Source: CAZAOY01 sp964486925
GTDB taxonomy: Bacteria > Bacillota > Clostridia > Oscillospirales > Ruminococcaceae
DNA length: 51,335 nt
NCBI GenBank assembly: GCA_964486925.1
Contig: CAZAOY010000014.1
Location: forward strand, 1 to 51,335
Reading direction: 5' to 3'
The translations under genes were made by a program, and so were the position numbers. Positions 15,975 to 24,489 of the stretch are shown here, in pieces. The stretch's first letter is position 1; each line of letters begins with the position of its first letter. The notes beneath the pieces were generated by a model. The model was not told the origin of the DNA, did no database searches, and saw only the letters and a program-made list of their open reading frames with translations.

Positions 15975-18398
15975 ATGAAAAGATTGCTTAAGCTGACAGC
16001 TTTGATGTTTACACTTTGTATCATTATGGTAGTACCGCTTGTTGTTAAAGCGGAAAATAACATAATGTATGTACAGGTTAACAACGATTACACCGATAAT
16101 TTAAATAAAAGCGGAGATAGAGATTATTTTAGGTTTACCCTTACTGAACCAGGGTATCTTAATGTAGATCTTATTACCACTAACATCTATAATGGTAACC
16201 CGTGGAGCGTAACATTATCCCAAGCGGATGCAAATTGGAACTTAACATCCATTGAATCAATGTATGCAGGTAAAACCCCTAGCTCTGCATTTGATGGTAA
16301 ACGTCTGCCTGCGGGTAACTACTGCGTAATGGTAACGTCATGGGATTTCACAGCGGATTCATATAAACTCTCAATTAGATTTGCACCTGAAAATGATACC
16401 GCTTCTTTATGCTATGAGAAGGAATACAACAACAACATTCAGCAAGCAACAAACATTGACCTAAATAAAGATTACAAAGGTAATCTAAACAACTCTAATG
16501 ACGTGGATTTTTTTAGATTTAATGTGCTTCAGTACGGCAAGGTAACTGCTTCTATAAGACCTGTACAGATTCAAAACAGCAATACATGGATATTTGCACT
16601 TTACAGCGTAGATTCAAATGGCTCACTATCGTTACTCCAGTCTAAGTATTGTGGTAGTACTGCCTTTGAGCAGTTAAACTCAATGCGGCTTCCTATGGGT
16701 AGCTATGCGATCAAGATATCCTATTGGTACTATAACAACACAGATTATATTATTAATGCAGGATTTACCCCTGACACTGATACCCATACACAAGGTTATG
16801 AGCGCGAATATAACGACACCATACTTACTGCAAACAACATAATCACAAACAAAGATTTTACAGGAAACCTTAACGACAGCTCGGACAAAGACTTCTATCA
16901 TTTTATGTTAACCAGTCCACAAAAAATTACCACTTCGGTAAAAACATTAATAAACCATTCAAACGCGCCATGGATTGTGACCCTTTATAGTGTTGATAGC
17001 AGCAACAATCTTAAGAGAATTGACTCCGGTTATATGGGAAAGGATAGCCTTACCAACCTCAAGGAGCAAAGCCTACCTGCGGGAAGATACGCCGTTTCTA
17101 TAACGTCTTGGTATTTTAACAACAGTGATTATACACTAAACGTAATCACCGGCAGTAGTTCTGGCGGATCTGTAGACCCTGGCAACAACAGTAATCCCGG
17201 CGATAACGGCAACAACAGCGGAACAGGTACTACAACACTTAAAGCACCGTCATTAAATGCAATTACCGGCGAACCTACTGCGGCTATACTTAACTGGAGC
17301 AGTGTACAGGGTGCACTAAAATATGAACTTTACCGTGCCGTTAACTCCAGTACAGCAAGCTACACCCTAGTTACAACTACTACCAATACATACTACTTCG
17401 ACAGCGGACTTACACCGGGCACTACCTACTTCTATAAGGTTAAGGCTATCGACGCAAGCTCCACCCAGAGTGATTTTAGCCTACCTAGGTCTATAACTCC
17501 TACATTAGCAGGCCCTGATAAAATTAATACCTATGCAACCTCTAACTACATCGAGCTTTATTGGAGCAAGGTTGACGGAGCGGCGGGTTACAAAATTTAC
17601 CGCTACAACAGCTCTACAGGCCTATACGACTATCTAGGTGCTGAAACCTATTCAATGAATTATAAAGACACCGGCAGAGCGGCGAATAAATCCTATACCT
17701 ACAGAATCTATGCATACTCAAACGTTGACGGCTTCTCGGTAAACGGTGGATACAAGCAGGTTACGGTAACCACCAAAAAGGCTACCACCACCTCCTCGTC
17801 TACCAAGATAAGTAATTCCAGCGCTACCGTTAAGAGCTTTGTAAACCAGATTAAGCGGGTTGCGATAATCGGTAACTACAAAAACTATAACCAAGGCGAC
17901 AGCCTTAACAGCAATGGAGATATGCTACTATTCTATTCTTTAGGCTCTAGCTATACTAAGGTATCCTCCGCAACTAAACAAAAGGTTGCTGCTAAGTACG
18001 GCAGTGTTAATGATGTTGTAATATCTGCTTCGGGCTTTAAAAAGTGGATTACCGCTAACTTTGGCCCTAAGGCGAAGATATCCGCTAAATCCTTTAATTT
18101 TTTCAAATACAGCAGTACCTATAAGGTATTCTACGCTCCACCTACAGGCGGGGTTGACGGGAATGTTCCATATGTAATCTCCTGCACTAAGAGCGGCAAC
18201 TACTACACCCTTAAGGCGCTTATGTATGGTTCAGAGAGCGAATACTGGCAAGGGCCATATGTAAACCTTGCTGACGGTAGTCGTTACTACTCTGAAAGCA
18301 ATCTAAAAGCAAACGCAAATAATCTTAAATCATTCGACATAACCTTCTACAAGAGTGGTAGCAAGCAGTATATCACTAAGGTTAAGGTTAGTTCATAA
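15975..18398 (+). CDS. Secreted modular protein with PPC-like repeats and two FN3 domains
   Basis: 807 aa. Signal peptide: MKRLLKLTALMFTLCIIMVV...VKA (about 1-26). Then come three homologous modules of about 120 aa (residues about 30-140, 142-265, 267-390), each with the pattern EYN(N/D)-A-NI-N-D--GNLN-S-D-DF--F and ending LPAGxYxVxITSW, similar to bacterial pre-peptidase C-terminal (PPC) domains. A Gly/Asn/Ser/Pro linker near 395-417 is followed by two fibronectin type III domains (about 420-510 and 515-600), a Thr/Ser-rich linker and an unrecognised 190-residue C-terminal domain. No catalytic domain, LPXTG motif or S-layer repeats were seen, so it is probably released or held by another protein. 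Confidence 0.85.
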   Translation: MKRLLKLTALMFTLCIIMVVPLVVKAENNIMYVQVNNDYTDNLNKSGDRDYFRFTLTEPGYLNVDLITTNIYNGNPWSVTLSQADANWNLTSIESMYAGKTPSSAFDGKRLPAGNYCVMVTSWDFTADSYKLSIRFAPENDTASLCYEKEYNNNIQQATNIDLNKDYKGNLNNSNDVDFFRFNVLQYGKVTASIRPVQIQNSNTWIFALYSVDSNGSLSLLQSKYCGSTAFEQLNSMRLPMGSYAIKISYWYYNNTDYIINAGFTPDTDTHTQGYEREYNDTILTANNIITNKDFTGNLNDSSDKDFYHFMLTSPQKITTSVKTLINHSNAPWIVTLYSVDSSNNLKRIDSGYMGKDSLTNLKEQSLPAGRYAVSITSWYFNNSDYTLNVITGSSSGGSVDPGNNSNPGDNGNNSGTGTTTLKAPSLNAITGEPTAAILNWSSVQGALKYELYRAVNSSTASYTLVTTTTNTYYFDSGLTPGTTYFYKVKAIDASSTQSDFSLPRSITPTLAGPDKINTYATSNYIELYWSKVDGAAGYKIYRYNSSTGLYDYLGAETYSMNYKDTGRAANKSYTYRIYAYSNVDGFSVNGGYKQVTVTTKKATTTSSSTKISNSSATVKSFVNQIKRVAIIGNYKNYNQGDSLNSNGDMLLFYSLGSSYTKVSSATKQKVAAKYGSVNDVVISASGFKKWITANFGPKAKISAKSFNFFKYSSTYKVFYAPPTGGVDGNVPYVISCTKSGNYYTLKALMYGSESEYWQGPYVNLADGSRYYSESNLKANANNLKSFDITFYKSGSKQYITKVKVSS

Positions 18399-18413
18399 CA
18401 GATAGATAACCTA

Positions 18414-18460
18414 TTAGGGATGTAGCAAAACTAAGTTTTGTTACATCCCTAATTTAGTTT
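18414..18460 (+). terminator. Intrinsic terminator after the secreted protein
   Basis: TTAGGGATGTAGCAAAAC (18414-18431) pairs with GTTTTGTTACATCCCTAA (18435-18452) with one G-U pair and a three-nt loop; the T-rich tail is interrupted (TTTAGTTT). Confidence 0.75.
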
Positions 18461-18514
18461 GTATTATAGATACTGCCTTGTGTTGATCTTGCTGGATGAA
18501 GTAGATAGAAAATA

Positions 18515-19231
18515 CTAATCTAGTAGCTTTTTATATCTATTCTCATCGTAGCCTGCGGCGGTCTGCATTAAGCTTTCTAGGTTTTCGCCGTCGTTTGTCA
18601 GTTCTTCACGGGTTTTGTCGGCATATATACGACCGTATCGGATTATCACAGCACGATCGATAAACTGTTCCACCTCGTCGATTAGGTGTGTCGCGATAAC
18701 TATCGTTTCATCGGTCTTAAGGGATACCGCCATCAGCCGCAGAAAGTCACGACGGGTAAAGATATCCTTACCCAGAAATGGTTCATCCATTAAGATATAC
18801 TTTGCATTTTTCGACATTCCCGCCGATATCTCTAGCTTTGAGCGTTGCCCTCGTGATAGTCTGCCCGCTTTATCCCTCTGCGACAGCTCAAAGAAGTTTA
18901 CTAAGCGGTCATACCTCGCTCTGTCAAATTGTGGGAAGAATGACTGCATAAAATCCCCGTATTCTCGTATAGTCATATGTGGGAAGAAGCTCCCCTCCTC
19001 GGTGATGTAGGATACTAGCTGTGACTGATCCCTTGCGGGAAGTCCGTCGATTAGCACCTCCCCATTGGATAGCGAGGTCATATCAGCGATACAGCGAAGT
19101 ATTGTGCTCTTACCCGCTCCGTTTGCTCCAAACAGACCTACCACCTGCCCCTGACCTATCTCCAACGACAGATTCGATATCACCCGTCCTTTGCCTTGGT
19201 ATACCTTTGCAATATTCTTTATCTCGATCAT
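18515..19231 (-). CDS. ABC transporter ATP-binding protein
   Basis: 238-aa ATPase. Walker A GLFGANGAGKST (about 33-44), signature LSRGQ (about 120), Walker B YILMDEP (about 142-148) and the H-loop ATHLIDE are intact. It is the last gene of the operon GntR - permease - membrane-anchored protein - ATPase. The GntR pairing places it with YtrB/YhcG-type transporters, which usually export or protect against cell-envelope-active compounds. Start is ATG at 19231 behind AGAGGTGA. Confidence 0.92.
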   Translation of the reverse strand: MIEIKNIAKVYQGKGRVISNLSLEIGQGQVVGLFGANGAGKSTILRCIADMTSLSNGEVLIDGLPARDQSQLVSYITEEGSFFPHMTIREYGDFMQSFFPQFDRARYDRLVNFFELSQRDKAGRLSRGQRSKLEISAGMSKNAKYILMDEPFLGKDIFTRRDFLRLMAVSLKTDETIVIATHLIDEVEQFIDRAVIIRYGRIYADKTREELTNDGENLESLMQTAAGYDENRYKKLLD

Positions 19232-19257
19232 ATCTAAATCACCTCTTTACTTCTCTA

Positions 19258-20673
19258 TTACTCGGTTGATACCGATATCTCCGAAACGTATCTCGTAGGT
19301 GAGTATGTGTAGGGGGAGATACTCTGCTGATAGGTATCCTGTTCCTTGTTGGTGACAATCTCACCCGAGTAGATTAACTTTGTTTTATCAAAGATATATA
19401 TCATATCCTTGTATGTTATACTCTGGTTATACTGGTCTGTATTGTTAGCTACAGCGTAGTTTGCCGATAACAGCACCTTGTCGTCTACCCTGCTTAGATA
19501 CATTGGGATTAGGTTATTGTCTTTACCTACTAGATCGGTTGTGATAAGGTTTGTAAGCTGTAACCTGTCCCCCACCGCTATAGATAGTATTGTATAGCTA
19601 GCCTCCTTCGAGCTGTACAAAAGACTAAGCCCGTCTTTATCCGTATATACTGTATAGTTATCCTCACCTATATAATTAGCGTCAAGCTCTGGGATAGGTA
19701 GCTTTTGTAATAGAACGCCATCCTTGTTGTAGCAGATTATGGTAAATATATCGTTATCAACTGTTAGTAAAACAAATCTATCTGCCACCGAATATAACCC
19801 TATAACCTTAATCCCCGCTGTGTCAAACTCTATTATCGGGACGGATTCACCCTGCGTACTGGATTGTGAATCAAACCAATCTACCATCTTTGTAATTTTA
19901 TAGATCCCGTTCACCCCTGTTTCCGTACCGTCAGTTGGGTAGGTATAGTAGATATCATCGCCTATTCCACATAGATAGGTACCTTTCGGCGTGGATCTAC
20001 CTTCGTATACAAAGGATGTCAATTCGGCACTGCTAGGTTCTGGGCTTCCGAAGGTTACATTATCTTTATGTGCTTCATCTACCTCGATTTCTTCGGTTCT
20101 TGAGGTCTTAAGGTAGCCCCCGTCCTTGTCTGTAATTGCTACACCGCTTTTAGAGCCAAACTGCTTATAGGGCGAGAGGTTATCTCTTTTATTTCGGTAG
20201 ATCATAATATATGGCGAGAGTGATTTTGTATAGATCGTTTTGGTATCTGCTACCCTCACATACCCCTCATTATCCTTGGATGGTGAGGATTTTCTGCTAT
20301 TTGTAATCCTGTAATCCTTCTCGTCGGTTGGTACATATCCTATCTGTCCACGATAGACATAATCGCCTAATACCACCGATTCCCTGCCGTAGTTTAACGG
20401 CACATCTTTAAATGCGTCAGAGCTTGAAAGGTAGTATTCAAAGGTTCTGCTAATTGATTTATCTTTGATAACAAACCGTTCACCGTGGGTGTTATCGGAG
20501 TATCTACCAGAGATTGTAATACCATCCAAAGCAGACTCATCACCGTAGACTGTAGCAAGCTTTAGTGTACCCTTACTGCTCATACCCCGCACCGAAAGTA
20601 GGATAGCAACAATTATAATTACTGAAACAATCGGTAGTAGTAGCGGTAGGTATCGTTTTATCCTCATACTCAT
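19258..20673 (-). CDS. Membrane-anchored extracytoplasmic protein of an ABC operon
   Basis: 471 aa. One N-terminal hydrophobic span (about residues 8-28) is followed by a long polar region facing outside, rich in short beta-strand-like segments in the second half (for example VIGLYSVADRFVLLTVDNDIFTIICYNKDG) that suggest a beta-propeller-like fold. There is no lipobox cysteine. Its ATG overlaps the permease stop as ATGA, so the two are translationally coupled. I do not recognise a named family. Its place between permease and ATPase suggests an accessory or sensor subunit. Confidence 0.75.
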   Translation of the reverse strand: MSMRIKRYLPLLLPIVSVIIIVAILLSVRGMSSKGTLKLATVYGDESALDGITISGRYSDNTHGERFVIKDKSISRTFEYYLSSSDAFKDVPLNYGRESVVLGDYVYRGQIGYVPTDEKDYRITNSRKSSPSKDNEGYVRVADTKTIYTKSLSPYIMIYRNKRDNLSPYKQFGSKSGVAITDKDGGYLKTSRTEEIEVDEAHKDNVTFGSPEPSSAELTSFVYEGRSTPKGTYLCGIGDDIYYTYPTDGTETGVNGIYKITKMVDWFDSQSSTQGESVPIIEFDTAGIKVIGLYSVADRFVLLTVDNDIFTIICYNKDGVLLQKLPIPELDANYIGEDNYTVYTDKDGLSLLYSSKEASYTILSIAVGDRLQLTNLITTDLVGKDNNLIPMYLSRVDDKVLLSANYAVANNTDQYNQSITYKDMIYIFDKTKLIYSGEIVTNKEQDTYQQSISPYTYSPTRYVSEISVSTE

Positions 20674-21431
20674 CCCAAACTCACCTTACCCTTCCTAAAA
20701 AATGTAATATCGTAAAACTCTGCTATCACAAGCAGTAGGTTTATCCCTAAAGCTATATAGCTTTCACGGTAAAATCCTGACCCTGAGGTAACCGCCCCCA
20801 GTATCGAAACAGCAGTTACTATGTATACCACAAGGCATACCACCGAAACTGTCCTTCTCCAAAACCATGTTGCACTAGCATACAAAACACTAACCACCGC
20901 CCCAAAGCCTATAAGTATTGACAATGCTGCTGATGGTAACGACAAAGGCAGCATTAACCGTAGTGAGGACGAGCGAACAAAGGCAAGAAACAACCCATTG
21001 TTTAGCAGATATCTTACTAATGAGAGTGGCCTAAAGTAGGACGAGTAGACGCTATAGGATATAAAGATACCCAAGAGCCCGCAGGCCAGAATCATAACCC
21101 CCCACATAAGAGCGGCAAGTAGCTTAGTGGTATAGAGATACGACCTTCCTCCAGGGATAGCAAGCAGTGTATAGATACTCCTTACCCCTACCATATCCAA
21201 AACCACAGAGAGCGCCACCATCAAAAGATACAGTACAAATATTGTAGCGAGCAGTATTGGCACACCAGACTGGGATAGTACAGTTTCAAAACGGTTTGAG
21301 AAGATAAACCCGCCCCGTATATTTAGATACACCATTAAAGACGGCAGTAGCAGTATAGCTACGCAGATAATAGATACAGGCAGAAGATAACGAGTAAAGC
21401 AAAATGTGGTAAGTCTGCTAAAGGTTTTCAT
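20670..21431 (-). CDS. ABC transporter membrane protein (permease)
   Basis: 253 aa with about six hydrophobic spans (starting near residues 13, 53, 88, 120, 166 and 197) and a final one near 230. It is the likely permease for the ATPase at 18515-19231. Start is ATG at 21431, seven nt after GGAGGG; an upstream ATG at 21446 overlaps the ribosome binding site. Sequence is too divergent for a substrate prediction. Confidence 0.78.
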   Translation of the reverse strand: MKTFSRLTTFCFTRYLLPVSIICVAILLLPSLMVYLNIRGGFIFSNRFETVLSQSGVPILLATIFVLYLLMVALSVVLDMVGVRSIYTLLAIPGGRSYLYTTKLLAALMWGVMILACGLLGIFISYSVYSSYFRPLSLVRYLLNNGLFLAFVRSSSLRLMLPLSLPSAALSILIGFGAVVSVLYASATWFWRRTVSVVCLVVYIVTAVSILGAVTSGSGFYRESYIALGINLLLVIAEFYDITFFRKGKVSLG

Positions 21432-21481
21432 AGATACACCCTCCATAAATTGTCATATTTTGTAGTAGCTGTATAATACAC

Positions 21482-21853
21482 CTAGTCCCATCTCTCAATT
21501 ATTAGCTGTGTAACCTGCTTAAACTCTAGATTTAGACCCTTGCATTGCGTTACAAAGCTATCTACCAAATCTGTAATAGCTTTATCTCTCAGTCGTTTGT
21601 AGCTTTCATCATCTATCAACACACAGCTTTTTGAATTTTTATCGGTAGCGATTAACCCTTCATCCTCCAGTAGCTTGTAGGCTTTCTGGACAGTGTTAGG
21701 GTTTACCGAGAGTATCACCGCTGTTTCACGGCGTGAGGGTAGTCGGTCATCGCTCTGTATCCTCCCAGACAGTATCCCCTGTTTTATATGGTTTACTATC
21801 TGTTCATAGACGTTCTCATTCTTGTTAAGTTTAAACCCCTCAAAAATTGTCAT
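21482..21853 (-). CDS. GntR family transcriptional regulator (YtrA subfamily)
   Basis: 123 aa, the short form made of a winged helix plus a small C-terminal dimerisation tail. The DNA-binding part reads YEQIVNHIKQGILSGRI...LPSRRETAVILSVNPNTVQKAYKLLEDEGLI (residues about 16-70), a textbook GntR helix-turn-helix. It heads the ABC operon and probably represses it, as YtrA proteins do. An inverted repeat overlaps its promoter. Start is ATG at 21853 behind GGGGTGA. Confidence 0.93.
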   Translation of the reverse strand: MTIFEGFKLNKNENVYEQIVNHIKQGILSGRIQSDDRLPSRRETAVILSVNPNTVQKAYKLLEDEGLIATDKNSKSCVLIDDESYKRLRDKAITDLVDSFVTQCKGLNLEFKQVTQLIIERWD

Positions 21854-21886
21854 TACGCTGTCACCCCACCCATCCTATCCTTAATA

Positions 21887-21918
21887 TGTATTATATCACT
21901 AATACAGTTTTTTGTCAA
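21887..21918 (-). promoter_or_regulatory. Promoter and candidate operator of the GntR-ABC operon
   Basis: On the minus strand TTGACA (21918-21913), 17-nt spacer and TATAAT (21895-21890) with an extended -10 TG. The inverted repeat TGTATT-N8-AATACA (21887-21906) spans the -10 and is a good candidate operator for the GntR protein encoded downstream. Confidence 0.75.
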
Positions 21919-21964
21919 TAGTTTTTTTATGCCTTGAAATAACTCTACCATTCACCTATATCCA

Positions 21965-22016
21965 CAAAAAAATAGGTTGTAACAGCTGGTCTACCATAAG
22001 CCATACCGTTACAACC
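21965..22016 (-). terminator. Terminator of the URO-D gene
   Basis: GTTACAACC (22016-22008 on the minus strand, read as GGTTGTAAC) pairs with 21983-21975, with a small inner hairpin, followed on the minus strand by a TATTTTTTT run. Confidence 0.7.
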
Positions 22017-22029
22017 CATCTATTAACTA

Positions 22030-23175
22030 TTAATAAAAGCTATTCTCATAAGCAGTGTCTAACATTGCCACTATATTTTCGGGTGGTACATCCGCCATAA
22101 TGTTATGCACCTGTGTAAACACAAACCCGCTGTCTTTTTTAAAGATATCGGTTAAATACCTCACATTATCCGCCACCTCATCAGCGGTGCTACTCGATAG
22201 TACATGTTGGGTATTGCACCCCCCACCCCAGAAGCAGATATCCTTGCCATACCGCTCCTTAAGCTTTGCGGCGTCCATTCCATTTGCAGAGATCTGGACA
22301 GGGTTTAGGCAGTCCACCCCCGCATGAATTATGTGCGGAATCAGCGGCTCGATAGCCCCGCAGGAATGCAAAAACACCTTCATGTCGGAGTTTTGATGTA
22401 CAAACTCACAAAACCGCTTAACAAACGGCATACAAAACCGCTCATACATTTCAGGGGAAATCATCGGCGCATTCTGCATACCAAGGTCGGAGTTTATAGC
22501 CACACCATCGATATACCCATTTGATTCGTTTAGTAGCTGTTCCATAAGCTTAATATTGTTTCTTAGGTTTACCTCATTTTGTTCTAACACGCTGTCGGGG
22601 TCGGTGTACATATCGCAAGCGCTTTCCAGTCCCCCAAAGTAGGCGGACAGCTCCATAAAGGTGCAGAAGTAATCTCCATCCTTGCGGATAGCCTCCGCCT
22701 CGCGTACCGTTTCCTTTATGTACTCCTCCTGCTCGAGCTCACGGATAGCAAGCCAGTCACCGTCAAAGAAGAACCCTCCCTTTGGCATCCTCATCCGTCC
22801 GTTTTCATTAGCTACAATCCAGTTACCTTCGCTGTCAAGGGTTGGGTTCATGCTACGTGGTATGTTAAATCTGTAATCCTCACGTACATCCCAACTAACG
22901 GTATCCCGCCAACGTGGACGAAGTAGCTTTGTATCCAGATGAAACCGCTCGATTATCGGCTGTTCCACCCTAGCTAACATCTGCACGTTGTCGATAGCTT
23001 CAATCGATGTGCAGTCAATACCAAGATACTCGCAGAGCCGTTTGTAGGCAAAGGCGGAGATTCCTGTAGAGAAGTGCATACCCAGATCGATTGGATAGCG
23101 GTCTAGCGGCTTATGCTCGATAGCGTTAATCACCCGTTGTCGGTGAGATAGCTTAATTTCCTGCTTCTTTTCCAT
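22030..23175 (-). CDS. Uroporphyrinogen decarboxylase (URO-D) family protein
   Basis: 381 aa in a TIM-barrel URO-D family fold. Recognisable segments are SHRQRVINAIEHKPLDRYPIDLG at the N-terminus, GYIDGVAINSDLGMQNAPMISPEMYERFCMPFVKRF in the middle and KVFLHSCGAIEPLIPHIIHAGVDCLNPVQ. This is the catabolic or methyltransferase-type subgroup (MtaA/CmuA-like) rather than haem HemE: the neighbour is a zinc alcohol dehydrogenase and no haem gene is near. Start is ATG at 23175, eight nt after GGAGG; upstream ATGs lack a well-placed site. An inverted-repeat element fills the gap to the upstream gene. Confidence 0.82.
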   Translation of the reverse strand: MEKKQEIKLSHRQRVINAIEHKPLDRYPIDLGMHFSTGISAFAYKRLCEYLGIDCTSIEAIDNVQMLARVEQPIIERFHLDTKLLRPRWRDTVSWDVREDYRFNIPRSMNPTLDSEGNWIVANENGRMRMPKGGFFFDGDWLAIRELEQEEYIKETVREAEAIRKDGDYFCTFMELSAYFGGLESACDMYTDPDSVLEQNEVNLRNNIKLMEQLLNESNGYIDGVAINSDLGMQNAPMISPEMYERFCMPFVKRFCEFVHQNSDMKVFLHSCGAIEPLIPHIIHAGVDCLNPVQISANGMDAAKLKERYGKDICFWGGGCNTQHVLSSSTADEVADNVRYLTDIFKKDSGFVFTQVHNIMADVPPENIVAMLDTAYENSFY

Positions 23176-23197
23176 CCTCATATCCTCCATTATATCT

Positions 23198-23279
23198 ATT
23201 ACTTCGACACTCAAATGTAGCAATTAAAGCCAATATCGTAAAGGCTTCTAGCATATCTTCTACCACTAAGCGTCTAATC
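23198..23279 (-). repeat. Inverted-repeat element, copy B (degenerate)
   Basis: Shares CACTCAAATGTAGCA and CTTCTACCACTA (plus-strand reading) with copy A, and ATTACTT at its left end. The right arm has decayed (GTCTAATCA). It sits between the alcohol dehydrogenase stop and the URO-D start, about 20 nt before the start codon. Confidence 0.7.
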
Positions 23280-23296
23280 AAAATATTTACGATATT

Positions 23297-24319
23297 CTAC
23301 CCCTCAAAGGTGATGACCGCCTTCATAACCTCGTTAGCATTTTCGTCAATAAACTGATACGCTTTTAGATAATCTGAAAACTCAAATCTATGGGTTACTA
23401 GCGGGGAGGTGTCCACCCTATTCTCAGTGATAAGGTTAACGGCAGTTAGAAAATCACATTCTTGGTACATTGCTGTGCCTATTAACCTAAGCTCACGATC
23501 CTGCACTAGTCCCAAATCCACCATGGCAGGTTTTGCAAACACCCCTACCACGATAATATCCGATCCTTTTCTGGCATTCATTATCGCACTCGTCATGGTA
23601 TCATCCACCCCAACGCATTCAATTATTACATCCGCCGCCCCATCAAAACAGCGCTTAAGCGCCTTGTCTAAGCTTTCGGTAGCGGTGTTAATGCAGTGGT
23701 CAATCCCGCACTGCTTTGCGATGGAAAGCCTAAACTCATTAAGATCGGTAATCATAACCTCATCCGCTCCCATCCCCTTTGCCACCTGTGCGGTTAGATT
23801 CCCGATAGTACCCGCCCCAAGTACAAGCACCTTTTTTCCACTAACATCCCCGCCGCGAAGCACCGCATGTACCCCTACTGCAACAGGCTCTAGCATTGCT
23901 CCTAGCTCAAAAGACCAGTTATCGGGGAGTTTAATCCCCTTCTCCTGGGGTATAGCAAAATATTCGCTCGCTACCCCCGTAGTTTGAAACCCCATAACCC
24001 GAAGGTCATCACAGATATGATACCGCCCATGGGTGCAAGGGTAACATTTACCGCAGACCACCTGCGGCTGTATCGCCACCCTATCCCCGACCTTATATAA
24101 TGTTACGTTATCCCCGACGGCTACCACCTCGCCGCAGACCTCATGCCCCTGCACTACAGGGTATGAGGTGTATGGATGTTTACCGTGGTAGACATGGATA
24201 TCCGACCCGCAAACCCCGATAGCCTTAGTCTTAATAAGGATCTCGCCATCCTTGCAATCTGGAATCGGAATCTCGTTGTAGATAATACTGCCTGGTTTAG
24301 TCATTACCGCTTGTAACAT
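23297..24319 (-). CDS. Zinc-binding alcohol/polyol/threonine dehydrogenase
   Basis: 340-aa medium-chain dehydrogenase. Catalytic zinc ligands Cys37 (GVCGSD), His59 and Glu60 (GHE), structural zinc Cys89, Cys92, Cys95 and Cys103, and the Rossmann motif LVLGAGTIGNLTAQ. Closest in pattern to sorbitol, L-threonine or L-idonate dehydrogenases; the exact substrate cannot be read. It is followed by the URO-D gene after 121 nt, probably in one transcript. Start is ATG at 24319 behind GGAGGAG. Confidence 0.88.
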   Translation of the reverse strand: MLQAVMTKPGSIIYNEIPIPDCKDGEILIKTKAIGVCGSDIHVYHGKHPYTSYPVVQGHEVCGEVVAVGDNVTLYKVGDRVAIQPQVVCGKCYPCTHGRYHICDDLRVMGFQTTGVASEYFAIPQEKGIKLPDNWSFELGAMLEPVAVGVHAVLRGGDVSGKKVLVLGAGTIGNLTAQVAKGMGADEVMITDLNEFRLSIAKQCGIDHCINTATESLDKALKRCFDGAADVIIECVGVDDTMTSAIMNARKGSDIIVVGVFAKPAMVDLGLVQDRELRLIGTAMYQECDFLTAVNLITENRVDTSPLVTHRFEFSDYLKAYQFIDENANEVMKAVITFEG

Positions 24320-24365
24320 AAAATCTCCTCCGTTTATATTTAGTTTTTAGGGTTATATGCAAAGC

Positions 24366-24411
24366 AAACCCTACGTGGTAGAGCAATTGTTAATTCTCAC
24401 GTACAGGGTTT
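24366..24411. other. Inverted repeat between two minus-strand units
   Basis: AAACCCT+ACGTG (24366-24377) pairs with CACGT (24398-24402) and AGGGTTT (24405-24411), with a two-nt bulge and a 20-nt loop. The T-run on either side is poor. Probably the terminator of the gene ending at 24490. Confidence 0.45.
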
Positions 24412-24489
24412 AGTTTTGATTATCAGGTTCGCATGCAACGTGAATACTACATGGCTATGTGGGTAAAAATTAATCGATAGTTAATTATG

